Assembly (NCBI GenBank): GCA_910587475.1 | Contig: CAJUMR010000011.1 | Span: 19,016 to 83,015, forward strand | Origin: an uncultured Muribaculaceae bacterium | GTDB lineage: Bacteria > Bacteroidota > Bacteroidia > Bacteroidales > Muribaculaceae | DNA length: 64,000 nucleotides | Direction of reading: 5' to 3' | Part shown: one piece after another, positions 1-9,900 of the stretch | Position numbering within the stretch: position 1 is the first letter of the stretch | How the letters are laid out: each line of letters opens with the position of its first letter | Notes under the pieces: generated by a model | What the model was told of the DNA's origin: nothing | Database searches by the model: none | The model's input: the letters and a program-made list of their open reading frames with translations, nothing else | Translations under genes and position numbers: made by a program

Positions 1-1
1 A

Positions 2-589
2 AGCGGCTATTCACGTCTGCCTGTCTGCCAGGACAGCCTCGACAACATCAAAGGCGTGCTCTACGCCCGCGACCTCCTGCCCTACGTCGGGACAAAACCC
101 GACAACTTCGAATGGCAGTCGCTCCTGCGCGAACCCTACTATGTGCCCGAGTCACGCATGATCGACGATCTTCTCGAGGATTTCAGGCAAAAGAAAATCC
201 ACATGGCCATAGTCGTCGACGAATTCGGCGGCACACAAGGCATTGTCACCCTCGAAGATGTTCTCGAAGAAATCGTCGGTGACATCGTCGACGAATATGA
301 CGAGGAAGAACAGACCTACAAGCGCCTCCGCGACGACACCTATGTGTTTGAAGGCCGCACTCCTCTGACCGACTTTTTCCGCGTCACCGGTCTCGACGAA
401 GACGAATATGCCGATGTCACCGAGGACGCCGAAACCCTCGCCGGCATGCTTCTCGCCATAAAAGGTGACTTCCCCAAGGACAAAGAGCCTCTCGTCTACG
501 GACGCTGCCGCTTCCTGATACTCGACATATCGGATCACCGCATCACCGAGGTGAGAGTGAAGATAATGAACGAAATCCAGACAGCCTGA
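2..589 (+). CDS. gldE: GldE-like CBS/CorC-domain membrane protein, 3' part only
   Basis: The reading frame is already open at the left edge, so only the last 195 residues are present and the N-terminal DUF21 membrane domain lies outside. The visible part starts inside a CBS domain, continues through a second CBS segment with the IVVDEFGGTQGIVTLEDVLEEI signature typical of this family (about residues 69-90), and ends in a CorC_HlyC domain (about 110-190). The family is CNNM/CorC-like, linked to divalent cation transport; the Bacteroidota branch next to gldD is called GldE. It overlaps gldD by one base (TGATG), which implies translational coupling. The name GldE rests on this gldE-gldD order. 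A paralogue of the same superfamily lies at 13870-15153. Confidence 0.85.
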   Translation, partial: SGYSRLPVCQDSLDNIKGVLYARDLLPYVGTKPDNFEWQSLLREPYYVPESRMIDDLLEDFRQKKIHMAIVVDEFGGTQGIVTLEDVLEEIVGDIVDEYDEEEQTYKRLRDDTYVFEGRTPLTDFFRVTGLDEDEYADVTEDAETLAGMLLAIKGDFPKDKEPLVYGRCRFLILDISDHRITEVRVKIMNEIQTA

Positions 590-1158
590 TGCGCGTCGCC
601 GCCCTGACCTTTGCCGTCGTGACCCTGCTGCTGATCTCCTGCTCGGGAGGCAGCCGGCCTGCCGCTGTGCCTAAACCGACAGCCTACCCCCGTGTGGCCG
701 ATCCGGGCACTGTCTACTCGGCCATCGACAGCCTGCCACTCCACATCGAAGCCAACACAGCCGCCACGGTGAGCCGTCCGTCCGAAAACTGGATCGACAT
801 ATCCTATCCCGCATGGCATGTTACTGTCCATGTGACCCTCTCGGCCGTATCGCCCGACAACATCGACCGCGTGATCGCCAACCGCACAGAGCGCATGGCT
901 CTCAACATCACCTCCCAGACAAGCGTCGACGAATCCAACATCGAATCATCCGATTTCACCTCGCTGCTGCTATCGTCGCCCGACACACGGTCGACACCCC
1001 TGCAGTTTCTCGCATCCGACGGCCAGAACTGGGTTGTCAGCGGAGCTGCATTTTTCGACGATGTCGCCCCCGACGCGCCTGTCGACTCGCTCGCCCAGGT
1101 GGTCGGTTACCTGAGCCGCGATCTGAGACACACTCTTTCAACCCTGGCACGAAAATGA
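589..1158 (+). CDS. gldD: Gliding motility lipoprotein GldD
   Basis: A 189-residue lipoprotein precursor with a short hydrophobic signal and lipobox ending LLLISC (Cys18). Just after the Cys comes the KP-x-YPR segment usual at the start of mature GldD. GldD is an envelope lipoprotein first found in gliding Flavobacteria, where mutants lose motility; homologues persist in non-motile gut Bacteroidales, often beside gldE. The start is fixed by the one-base overlap with the upstream stop, and its own stop overlaps the next ATG (ATGA), so the three genes look like one translationally coupled operon. The function in a non-gliding host is unknown; a role with type IX secretion is inference, though two proteins with type IX-like tails follow at 1840-6721. 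Confidence 0.8.
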   Translation: MRVAALTFAVVTLLLISCSGGSRPAAVPKPTAYPRVADPGTVYSAIDSLPLHIEANTAATVSRPSENWIDISYPAWHVTVHVTLSAVSPDNIDRVIANRTERMALNITSQTSVDESNIESSDFTSLLLSSPDTRSTPLQFLASDGQNWVVSGAAFFDDVAPDAPVDSLAQVVGYLSRDLRHTLSTLARK

Positions 1159-1697
1159 TCGAAACGCTGACATTCGACGATATCACCCTGCTGATCGTCC
1201 GCATCGACGCCGATGGGTCGGAAACGCGCCGCGAGGCCGAACGCAAAGCCGTCGGCCTGCTGCTTGACCACGCATTTGGCCCGGGCTGCATGATCGACCA
1301 CAATGAAGCGGGCGCACCGCTGCTGAAACATCGGCCCGACATCAGTCTGTCGATATCGCACAGCCGCCATTACGCAGCCATCGCTTATTCAAAGATCCGT
1401 CAGATCGGTGTCGACATCGAGGAACAACGATGCCAGCTCAAACGCGTGGCAGCCCGTGTCATGTCGGAAAATGAACTTGCGGCCTACACCTCCGACGCTT
1501 TGCTCCTGCGGGCATGGACCATGAAAGAAGCCCTCTACAAAGCCGCCCTCACTCCCGGACTCGACTTCCGCCGCGACATCACCCTGCCCATCCCGCCTGA
1601 CTCTGAAAAAGCCACTGCCGGCGGACGGCTGTTCTCAATCGTAGCCACCATCGTCCGGCACGACTTCACTCTCACCGCCGTCGCCGCACTCCAATGA
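1155..1697 (+). CDS. 4'-phosphopantetheinyl transferase family protein
   Basis: This 180-residue protein belongs to the Sfp/AcpT superfamily that moves the phosphopantetheine arm from CoA onto a conserved serine of carrier proteins. The two signature motifs are present: GVDIE (about residue 92) and WTMKEALYKA (about residue 131), which supply the Mg-binding acidic residues and catalytic Lys. The open frame continues far upstream, but I start at 1155 because this ATG overlaps the gldD stop and the remaining length fits the family. Which carrier protein it modifies cannot be told. It follows gldE-gldD in an order I recognise from other Bacteroidales. No strong terminator follows; a weak hairpin (GCTGC/GCAGC) lies at 1703-1717. 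Confidence 0.88.
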   Translation: MIETLTFDDITLLIVRIDADGSETRREAERKAVGLLLDHAFGPGCMIDHNEAGAPLLKHRPDISLSISHSRHYAAIAYSKIRQIGVDIEEQRCQLKRVAARVMSENELAAYTSDALLLRAWTMKEALYKAALTPGLDFRRDITLPIPPDSEKATAGGRLFSIVATIVRHDFTLTAVAALQ

Positions 1698-1763
1698 TTT
1701 GAGCTGCATTGCGCAGCACAATGAAAATGCTTGCCATAAATTATTTCACATAATTTAACAATT

Positions 1764-1773
1764 GGGGGGGGGG
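1764..1773. repeat. Run of ten G upstream of the LRR protein
   Basis: Ten consecutive G residues sit in an otherwise AT-rich intergenic stretch, 20 bases upstream of a TAnnTTTG promoter box (1793-1800). Homopolymer runs of this length are prone to slipped-strand length change. Their position at about -33 relative to the putative promoter is where RNA polymerase contacts would be expected. Confidence 0.9.
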
Positions 1774-1792
1774 TAATTTGATAAGTTATTGA

Positions 1793-1800
1793 TACATTTG
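1793..1800 (+). promoter_or_regulatory. Putative Bacteroidales promoter -7 box for the LRR protein
   Basis: TACATTTG matches the Bacteroidota -7 consensus TAnnTTTG exactly. Transcription would start near 1804-1807, leaving a leader of about 35 bases before the ATG at 1840. The usual TTTG at -33 would fall inside the G run at 1764-1773; the nearest candidate, ATTG at 1761-1764, is 28 bases upstream instead of about 19-21. Confidence 0.55.
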
Positions 1801-1839
1801 CATTTTAATTGGATCAATAATCTTATTTCCGAACCATCT

Positions 1840-4800
1840 ATGAGAAAATTTCTGTTTCTGCTCATCGCATTCGCAGTGTCGCTGCAATGCGTGGCACTGA
1901 CTGTCGACGGAGTCAATTACACGGTCTCCGGCAGTGAAGCCATCGTTACCGGCGCAACAAGCAAGTCGATAACCAGGCTGGTTATACCGGCGACGATCAC
2001 GTCCGGATCAACAACTTATAAAGTTACACAATTCAGCCTCACGGCATTTGTAGGTTATTCATCGCTGAAAGAATTAGTGATAGAAGACTCTGAAGATGCC
2101 ATAACAACCGATGCTTCAAACTCTCAGACATCCATCGTGACAGCCGAACCGTTCATAGGGTGTCCGCTTGAAAAGATCTATATCGGACGCCCTCTGGCTA
2201 TAAGAGCGGGTAACGGCTGGAAGGCCGACATCACTAAAATCAGCTCCACTGCAGAAAAAGTTGACCTTACTTTCGGTGGCAAAGCCGAGTATATCAACGG
2301 GTGGGCTTTTGAAAACATGACCAACCTCTATCGTCTCACGATCGGTGGATCAATATCGGCCATCTATAACCGGGCATTTAAAGGTTGCACAGGACTGAAA
2401 ACCATTACATTCGAGCCGTCGGACAAAGAGATCGCATACAACAGCGACGATGTGTTTGAAGGCGTTGCACTCGACTCGCTGATCGTGAAGCGCAATCTCA
2501 ACGCATGCCGCATCAATTCGGCCTCAAACCTTATAATCACACCCGAGGTCGATGATCTGTCAGCCGGAAGACTTTTTGAATTAAAAAATCAGGAAGGTGT
2601 CAATTTCATCATCGAAGACAGTGAAAAAGACCTTCAACTCAGCATTTACGGCACACTGTCGGGAGATGTAACCGTCAACCAAATGTATATCGGTCGCCAT
2701 GTAAACGACTATGCGGGACTGAAATCAGGGGCAAAAATAATCAACGCCGAATTCGGCCCGGCATATACAGAAATACCAAAACAATGTTTCTTCGGATACC
2801 AGACTCTAAAAAGCGTAAAATTCCCTGAGAATCTTACAGCTATTGGAGAGGCAGCGTTCGATGGTTGCTCATCGTTGACCGATGTCGCCCTGCCCGACAA
2901 TCTTAAACAGGTTGACGCATCCGCTTTCTCAAATTGCTCCATTGCTAATATAATATTACCCGATGGTCTGGAAACAATCGGTCAATTCGCATTCAACGGC
3001 AATCCTGTCTCAGAGTGGATTATACCTGCATCTGTTAATAATATCGGTTACTGCGCGCTGGCATCGAAAGGAATGATTAACAAAGTCGTTTTCAATGATG
3101 GGAATAACCCTGTCGAAACGCTTGCAAATATATTTTCGGACAACGATATCGATTCTTTATATATCGGCAGACAGGTCAGCAACTTCCGCGAAGGCATCTC
3201 TTCGAGATCAAAAATTGCAAACGCCGAATTCGGCCCGGCATATACTGAAATACCGAAACAATGTTTCTTCGGACACCAGTCTTTAAAAAGCGTAAAATTC
3301 CCTGAGAATCTCACAGTTATCGGCGAGGAAGCGTTCAGTAGTTGCTCATCGTTGACCGATGTCGCTCTGCCCGCCAATCTTAAACAGGTTGACACATCCG
3401 CTTTCTCAAATTGCTCCATTGCTAATATAATATTACCCGATGGTCTGGAAACAATCGGTCAATTCGCATTCAACAGCAATCCTGTCTCAGAGTGGATTAT
3501 ACCTGCATCTGTAAATAAAATCGATTACTGCGCTCTGGCATCGAAAGGACAAATAAACAAAGTCGTTTTCAATGATGGGAATAACCCTGTCGAAATGCCT
3601 GCAAATATATTTTCGGACAACAATATCGATTCTTTATATATAGGCAGACAGATCAGCAACTTCCGCGCAGGCATCTCATCGGGATCAAAAATTGCAAACG
3701 CCGAATTCGGCCCGGCATATACTGAAATACCTAAACAGTGTTTCTTCGGACATACAAGCCTCAAAAGCATAAGATTTCCCGAGAGCATAGTCTCCATCGG
3801 AGAAGAAGCGTTCAACGACTGCAACAACCTGACGGACATCTTCTCTGACGCAAAAGTACCTCCGACGATCTTTGCAAAGAGTGTATTCAATGACTATGCT
3901 TATGACAACGCGACGGTGACTGTGCCCCGCGGCACCAAAAAACTATATTCCGCCGCAGAATATTGGACGCTATTCAAGAATCTTACAGCCGACGGAGGTT
4001 ATGTGGTCACTGTAGACTACGACCATGCCAAAGGCGAGGTGTCGCTCAACGGCGTTGTCTGCGACAGCATCGTGATCGACGAAGACGAAGCACTCAAAGT
4101 GGTCGTCAGTCCCTCGGCCGGCCATCGCATCGAATCATTCACCGCCAATGGACGCCCGACGTCACTCTCGCCCGTCGATGGCGAAGCCGGAGCCTATGCC
4201 ATAGCCTACGAAAGCCTTGAGGAGAACATGCACTTTGAAGTGGCCCTCGGGCAAATCATGTTCGGCATGACGATGCCGGCCACGATCGAAGGCGGCAAGG
4301 TGCTTTTCAACGGATCGGAAACATGTCCGACGGAAATCGCTTTCGGATCAAGCATCAAACTGACATTCGTTCCTGACGAGGGCTACAATTTCCAATCTGT
4401 CATCGTCAACGGCGTCGACTGCACGGAGTCGTGTGTCGAGGAAGACGGACTGGCCACATACACAATCAATGAGGTGACCGACCACGTCAATATCAGTGCC
4501 GTAGAATTTGCGGTCAAGCGCTTCAATGTGTCGGCCGAATACAACGAAAACTATGGTACGGTGCAGCTCACCGGCGTTGATGACAGCGGCATGATCGCCT
4601 ATGGTTCGACTTTGACGATCAAATGTCTCCCCGCCAGAGCAGGATGCTTTGTCAAGAGCCTGACAGTCGATGGAGTCGACATGACTGACAAGATGAAAGA
4701 CAATGTATTGGAAATCGACGATGTCAGAGGGCCTGTTGAAATAACTGCGTTGTTCGACATCGAGCGCTTCAACGTAAGCTTGGTTTATGACTCCGAGAAA

Positions 4801-5457
4801 GGCTATGTCAACGCCGACGCTGAAGTCATTGACGGAAACATCACGGTCGAATACGGCGACGCGCTGACCCTGACTATAATTCCCGACGAAGGCTTCGAGA
4901 TAGAAAACGTCACGGTCAACGGCAATGACTTGACGGCAGCAGTCGACGCCGACGGCACGATCAAAATCGACGGTATTAAACGCGACACACGTGTAGAGAT
5001 CGAATTTGCCATCCGTCGTCTGCGTCTGACAGTGCTCGGCCTGCAAGGCGGCAACATTTCGATGGGTTATCTCTACGGCGATCAGGTCAGAATGTTTGTC
5101 GAAGCTGAAGACGACTGGACATTCCACTCGCTCAGCATCAACGGCGAAGTGATCACTGAGCTTGACGAAGACCAGTCATTCACCATCGACCGTCTGACCG
5201 ACGACACGGTTGTCAACGTTGTTTTCGAAGCCCGTCAGGATGCCGGAGCAAACAGCGTAGCGATCGATCACATAACCGTTTCTGCAGTAAACCGCACCAT
5301 CATCATCAGCGGTGCTGACGACGACTCGCGTGCCGAGGTCTATGATACCGCCGGCATACAGATCTACAACGGCACCGACCGCTCGATAGGCATCGACCGT
5401 CAAGGGGTGTTTATCGTCAGAATATCAGGTAAGACATATAAAGTAATGCTTAAATAA
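1840..5457 (+). CDS. Secreted BspA-type leucine-rich-repeat protein with InlB-like repeats and type IX-type tail
   Basis: A 1205-residue secreted protein. I start at 1840 because a clear signal peptide (MRKFLFLLIAFAVSLQC) begins there; the frame is open a little further up. Residues about 25-690 are LRR_5/BspA-type repeats (AFxxCxSLxxVxLPxxL). Within them a 159-residue block is present twice in full and once in part, nearly identical in DNA (2686-3800). Residues about 715-1135 hold five divergent InlB-B-like repeats, each with a G-y-x-V-xs-v-x-vNG core. The last about 65 residues resemble a type A type IX sorting domain (VYDTAGIQIYN ... GVFIVRISGKTYKVMLK). BspA relatives bind host matrix proteins or other bacteria; adhesion here is inference. 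It is followed after 7 bases by another tailed protein. The repeat part is more AT-rich than neighbouring genes. Confidence 0.85.
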   Translation: MRKFLFLLIAFAVSLQCVALTVDGVNYTVSGSEAIVTGATSKSITRLVIPATITSGSTTYKVTQFSLTAFVGYSSLKELVIEDSEDAITTDASNSQTSIVTAEPFIGCPLEKIYIGRPLAIRAGNGWKADITKISSTAEKVDLTFGGKAEYINGWAFENMTNLYRLTIGGSISAIYNRAFKGCTGLKTITFEPSDKEIAYNSDDVFEGVALDSLIVKRNLNACRINSASNLIITPEVDDLSAGRLFELKNQEGVNFIIEDSEKDLQLSIYGTLSGDVTVNQMYIGRHVNDYAGLKSGAKIINAEFGPAYTEIPKQCFFGYQTLKSVKFPENLTAIGEAAFDGCSSLTDVALPDNLKQVDASAFSNCSIANIILPDGLETIGQFAFNGNPVSEWIIPASVNNIGYCALASKGMINKVVFNDGNNPVETLANIFSDNDIDSLYIGRQVSNFREGISSRSKIANAEFGPAYTEIPKQCFFGHQSLKSVKFPENLTVIGEEAFSSCSSLTDVALPANLKQVDTSAFSNCSIANIILPDGLETIGQFAFNSNPVSEWIIPASVNKIDYCALASKGQINKVVFNDGNNPVEMPANIFSDNNIDSLYIGRQISNFRAGISSGSKIANAEFGPAYTEIPKQCFFGHTSLKSIRFPESIVSIGEEAFNDCNNLTDIFSDAKVPPTIFAKSVFNDYAYDNATVTVPRGTKKLYSAAEYWTLFKNLTADGGYVVTVDYDHAKGEVSLNGVVCDSIVIDEDEALKVVVSPSAGHRIESFTANGRPTSLSPVDGEAGAYAIAYESLEENMHFEVALGQIMFGMTMPATIEGGKVLFNGSETCPTEIAFGSSIKLTFVPDEGYNFQSVIVNGVDCTESCVEEDGLATYTINEVTDHVNISAVEFAVKRFNVSAEYNENYGTVQLTGVDDSGMIAYGSTLTIKCLPARAGCFVKSLTVDGVDMTDKMKDNVLEIDDVRGPVEITALFDIERFNVSLVYDSEKGYVNADAEVIDGNITVEYGDALTLTIIPDEGFEIENVTVNGNDLTAAVDADGTIKIDGIKRDTRVEIEFAIRRLRLTVLGLQGGNISMGYLYGDQVRMFVEAEDDWTFHSLSINGEVITELDEDQSFTIDRLTDDTVVNVVFEARQDAGANSVAIDHITVSAVNRTIIISGADDDSRAEVYDTAGIQIYNGTDRSIGIDRQGVFIVRISGKTYKVMLK
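2686..3800 (+). repeat. 477-bp tandem repeat inside the LRR gene (2 full copies plus a partial third)
   Basis: The same sequence GCCGAATTCGGCCCGGCATA recurs at 2746, 3223 and 3700, exactly 477 bases apart (159 codons), so the frame is kept. Copies one and two match over their whole length with scattered single-base changes; the third copy diverges after about 160 bases. Such near-identity points to recent duplication or ongoing recombination. Confidence 0.92.
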
Positions 5458-5464
5458 CCAATTT

Positions 5465-6721
5465 ATGATTAAATCCATCAACCAAATCGTGCTTGCCGCT
5501 GTGAGCGCTCTGATTGCGCTCCCCGCAGCCGCCGACATCACTTCAACAGGCAAGACCTTGCCCGATTATCCGAGATTTCTCAATCAGAAATTCTGCAGCA
5601 ACGACGACGTGAGGCTATATATTGAAGGCGAAAGAGATGAAGACACAGGCATAAGGCACTACTCGATCATCGACGATCAGTTCAGCATTATCAAGACAAT
5701 CAACACTCCGGCCTACCCGATAGTTTCGGCGACTTTCACTGTCCGCCAGAGCCTCAACGGCCCTATTGACATAACGGCATCGTATATCTACGATGAAAAG
5801 ATTTTCCCGTCTATCAGCAAAGAAGATTTCATCTCACATTGTGAAAACGACGGCTATTCCATAATACAGGAAGCCGACGGCGAACTCCGCATGCTCAGCG
5901 CAAACGAGTGGGAGTACTACTACCCTGACTCATATGGCAAAAAATACCCGACACGCTACCGGTATTGGAAAGATGGGGAAGGTTATATGCGCACCGTCGA
6001 ATACTCTTATGGCAACTGGGGTCCGACCGGAGGATACGGCCAACCGTCGGTTGAAGAACATAATTACATTTCTTCTCCTATCTCTATAGATCCAAAGAGC
6101 CCCGACTGCGTCGATATGGACGATTTCACGCTGTCACAGACACTGTTCAATAACGATGACCTCTATGAATGGATCATTCCGACTTTCGAGGCGGTAGATT
6201 GCAACTATCAAACCGAATATGAAATCATCGAAGGCCAGCAGGTGAAAGCCGTAGGCTTCAAAGTGCAGTCGGAGAACGGGGCTACCGTAGCAGATGTACG
6301 ATTCCCTGCCGGGTTATACTGCTATCACAATCCCGACATACGGCTCTACATGATCAATGATAAAAACTATCTCGGGATTGAAGTAAGCGACATATCATCG
6401 CGCGAGTACTACTACATCACTTACGAAGTCAACGCGCAGAATGCATCGGTCAACATGATCGACGCTCCCCGACGCATCAGCGTTCACCCGACGACCCCCA
6501 GACGCGGCACCGACATCCACATAGATCTCGGCCAACCCGCCGGCGAACACTCCACCCTGACCGTGACCTCGCTTTCAGGCCGTAACATCGTGAGCCGCAA
6601 CATCGAACCGGGCACTACATCGACAACAATCGACACCGGCCGCTTAGAACAAGGCATGTATATCGTCACCGTTTCCGACGGTAATTCAAGCCGCGAGACG
6701 ACCAAGATTGTAATCCGATAG
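5465..6721 (+). CDS. Secreted protein of unknown function with type IX-type sorting tail
   Basis: This 418-residue protein has a signal peptide (MIKSINQIVLAAVSALIALPAAA). The central part (about 30-330) is rich in Tyr, Asp and Ser and I do not recognise a domain in it. The last about 80 residues look like a type A type IX sorting domain: a beta-rich segment with the LTVTSLSGRNIV strand and the closing LEQGMYIVTV motif, ending in a short basic tail. Such tails direct cargo across the outer membrane through the Por system. It lies 7 bases after the LRR protein and is probably co-transcribed, so the two may be delivered to the surface together. A hairpin terminator follows at 6744-6777. Confidence 0.75.
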   Translation: MIKSINQIVLAAVSALIALPAAADITSTGKTLPDYPRFLNQKFCSNDDVRLYIEGERDEDTGIRHYSIIDDQFSIIKTINTPAYPIVSATFTVRQSLNGPIDITASYIYDEKIFPSISKEDFISHCENDGYSIIQEADGELRMLSANEWEYYYPDSYGKKYPTRYRYWKDGEGYMRTVEYSYGNWGPTGGYGQPSVEEHNYISSPISIDPKSPDCVDMDDFTLSQTLFNNDDLYEWIIPTFEAVDCNYQTEYEIIEGQQVKAVGFKVQSENGATVADVRFPAGLYCYHNPDIRLYMINDKNYLGIEVSDISSREYYYITYEVNAQNASVNMIDAPRRISVHPTTPRRGTDIHIDLGQPAGEHSTLTVTSLSGRNIVSRNIEPGTTSTTIDTGRLEQGMYIVTVSDGNSSRETTKIVIR

Positions 6722-6743
6722 ACCATCTTCTAACAGACATGTC

Positions 6744-6777
6744 GATGCCGCCGAACCGACCATGGTTCGGCGGCATC
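6744..6777 (+). terminator. Hairpin terminator after the secreted-protein pair
   Basis: A perfect 14-bp stem (GATGCCGCCGAACC with its complement) and a 6-base loop lie 22 bases after the stop. No T run follows, so it is either a weak intrinsic terminator or a transcript 3'-end stabiliser. Confidence 0.6.
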
Positions 6778-6866
6778 ATAGTTTCTGACACGGAGGAATC
6801 TTTTGCAGGATGCGCTTTGCAACAAATAAATAACGTTAAATGGTCATTTATTAGCGGAGCATTGTG

Positions 6867-6874
6867 TAACTTTG
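6867..6874 (+). promoter_or_regulatory. Putative -7 box for the DUF2723 gene
   Basis: TAACTTTG matches TAnnTTTG. The predicted transcript start near 6880 gives a leader of about 33 bases before ATG 6913. No exact TTTG is found at -33; TTTA lies near there. Confidence 0.5.
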
Positions 6875-6912
6875 CCGATTGAAGCGCATTGTGCGCAATC
6901 CTACTGAAAAAA

Positions 6913-9900
6913 ATGAAACGCTACAACTTAATCAACAACGTGCTCGGATGGCTCTGCTTTCTCATCGCAGCAGTCACATATCTTCTGACTCTCGAGCCGA
7001 CAGCAAGCTTCTGGGACTGCCCGGAATTCATTCTTCAAGGTGCGAAACTCGAAGTTGGTCACCCGCCGGGCAACCCGATCTTCATGCTTGCCGCCCGCTT
7101 CTTCATAACCCTTTTCGGAGGCGAAATGACGTCGGCGGCCATAGCCGTCAACTCAATGTCGGCTCTTCTCAGCGCCGCTACCATCCTGCTTCTGTTCTGG
7201 ACCATAACCCACCTGATCAAGCGGTTGATCGTCACAGACGACGCCAAAGACGTGACACTCTCGCAGATGATCGTGATCATGGGCGGAGGTCTCTGCGGAG
7301 CCCTTGCCTACACGTGGAGCGACACGTTCTGGTTCTCGGCTGTCGAAGGCGAAGTGTATGCGTTCTCATCATTCTGCACAGCGCTTGTGTTCTGGCTGAT
7401 ACTCAAGTGGGAAAGCCGCGCCGACCAAGCTCACAGCGACCGCTACCTTGTGCTGATCGCCTATGTGATCGGTGTGTCGATCGCCGTGCATCTTCTCAAC
7501 CTCTTGTGCATACCGGCGATCGGGCTTGTGTTCTATTACCGCAAATTCAAGAATATCAACGCAGTCGGCTCGCTGATCGCACTCGGAGTGTCGTGTGTGA
7601 TCGTAGGACTCATCCTCTACGGCCTCGTGCCGGGCTTCATCAACGTAGCCCAGTGGTTTGAACTATTCTTCGTCAACACCCTCGGCTGCGGCTACAACGT
7701 CGGCGTGACAGTCTATGCAATAGTAGCAGTCGCCATCCTCGTGCTTGCCATCCGCAGTCTCTATCTGCAGCGCAGCGCATCATCGATCAAATGGCTTTTC
7801 TTTGCATCGATCATCCTGTCGGGCATGCCTTTCATCGGCGACTCATGGGCCATACCGACCATCTTCATAATCGGTCTGGCCATCTACCTGTTCGGGTTCT
7901 GCTCCAAAGTGCCCGTCCGCATCTTCAACATCATAGTGCTCAGCATCTTCGTGATCTTTGTCGGCTATTCGTCATATGCATTGCTGCTGATCCGTGCAAG
8001 CGCCAACCCGCCGATGAACCAGAATGCCCCCGACAATGTGTTCGCTCTCGCATCTTATCTTAACCGCGAACAGTACGGCGACCGCCCGCTGTTCTATGGT
8101 CCGGTCTTCGCCGAAGAACTTGCCTATCAGGAACACAACGGATCATATATCGTTCCGGTCAGCGAAAACGGCATACCGAAGACACGCGTCATCGACGGCT
8201 ACCTCCGCGACGGCGAAGGACGTGCCTACAACGAGCCGACCAAGACCTACACCAAAGTGGTCAAAACCCGCGAAGGCCAACCCGACCAATATGTCGAGGA
8301 AGTCGAACGCCCCCACTATAAACCGATGCCCGACCTCGAGACGCTGTTCACACGCATCTACAGCTCGGATTCACGCACCGGTCATCCCGAAGCTTACAAA
8401 AGCTGGGCCGATTACTCGACCCCTGACATCTACGACATCCCCGTCGAAGTGCGCCGCAAGTGGGCCAACGACGGCTATGCCTACCTGTCGGACATCGCAC
8501 CTTACATGACCCACCAGCAAGTGGTCACTACCGCAGCCAGTGCCGACGGTACGCCCGTCAACCATGCATCGGTATGGAAGCCCGGCTTCGGCGTCAACCT
8601 GAGCTATTTCCTCAATTATCAGCTCAGCCACATGTACTGGCGCTATTTCATGTGGAACTTTGCCGGCCGCCAGAACGACATCCAGGGCAACGGCGAGCCC
8701 CATCTCGGCAACTGGATCTCGGGCATACCCCTGATCGACAACGCCCGTCTCGGCGACCAGTCGCTGTTGCCCGACGAATTCGGCAAAGGCAACAAAGGTC
8801 ACAATGTGTTCTACATGCTGCCGCTTATCCTCGGCATCATCGGCTTGCTTTGGCAGGCTCTCTACATCCACCGTTCGGACGCCCGCCGCGGCATCGAGCA
8901 ATTCTGGGTGATCTTCTTCCTCTTCTTCATGACAGGCATCGCGATCGTCCTCTATCTTAACCAGACTCCAGGTCAGCCGCGCGAACGCGACTATGCATTC
9001 GCCGGATCGTTCTACGCATTCTCCATCTGGATCGGCATCGGTGTTCCGGCAATAGCATCGCTGATCTCAGGCCTGTTCAAGAAAAAACAGGGCCCCGAAA
9101 CTGACGACAACCACCGGCTGACTCCTGTTGCCGCCATCCCGGCACTCCTCATCGGCCTGTTTGTGCCGCTGCAGATGGTTTCGCAGACATGGGACGATCA
9201 TGACCGCTCGGGACGTTACACCACACGCGACTTCGGCATGAACTACCTTTCGTCGCTCGACGACAACGCGATCATATTCACCAACGGCGATAACGACACA
9301 TTCCCATTGTGGTATGCACAGGAAGTCGAAGGCTTCCGCACCGACGTCAGAGTGGTCAACCTCTCATACCTCACCACTGACTGGTATGCCCACAATCTGA
9401 CTTATCCTTACTATGAGGCAGATCCGGTGAATATGTACGCATCGCCTAAGGATTATGCCTATGAACGGCTGTCCTACAGCTTCATCATACCGATGTCGGA
9501 CACAACAGTCACCGCCGAAACGGCGCTGCGATCGCTCTATGCAAGCGACGCCAAGCGCGTCGGCGCGCCATACATGACCGACCCCAACATCCTCATTCCT
9601 GCCGACAGCACCGCGGCAATGGCTCACTTCGGCATAGCCGGCGACTCGATTGAAGCCGCCAACATCATGCCGTCGTTCGGCGACATCGCCATCGACCTGA
9701 GCGAGCAGGGCCAGGGCGCAAGCCAGAGCAAAGTGCTCTCGCTCGACATCATCTCCAATGCCATCTCCGACGGCTGGAAACGTCCGGTATATTTCGCCGC
9801 CACAGTTCCTTCGACTCCCTACTACCTCGGCCTTGATCCCTATCTCTATTCATCAGGCATGGCTCTTGAGGTGACACCGTTCAAAGATGCCAGATACTCG

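Noticed and set aside
813..1154. N-terminal extension of the phosphopantetheinyl transferase frame
   Set aside because: It lies inside gldD in another frame, and the ATG at 1155 couples to the gldD stop.
1764..1773. G-quadruplex
   Set aside because: There is a single run of ten G, not four spaced runs, so an intramolecular quadruplex is not supported by sequence alone.
2686..3800. CRISPR-like repeat array
   Set aside because: The 477-base period is far too long and the repeats are coding, in frame, and part of an LRR protein.
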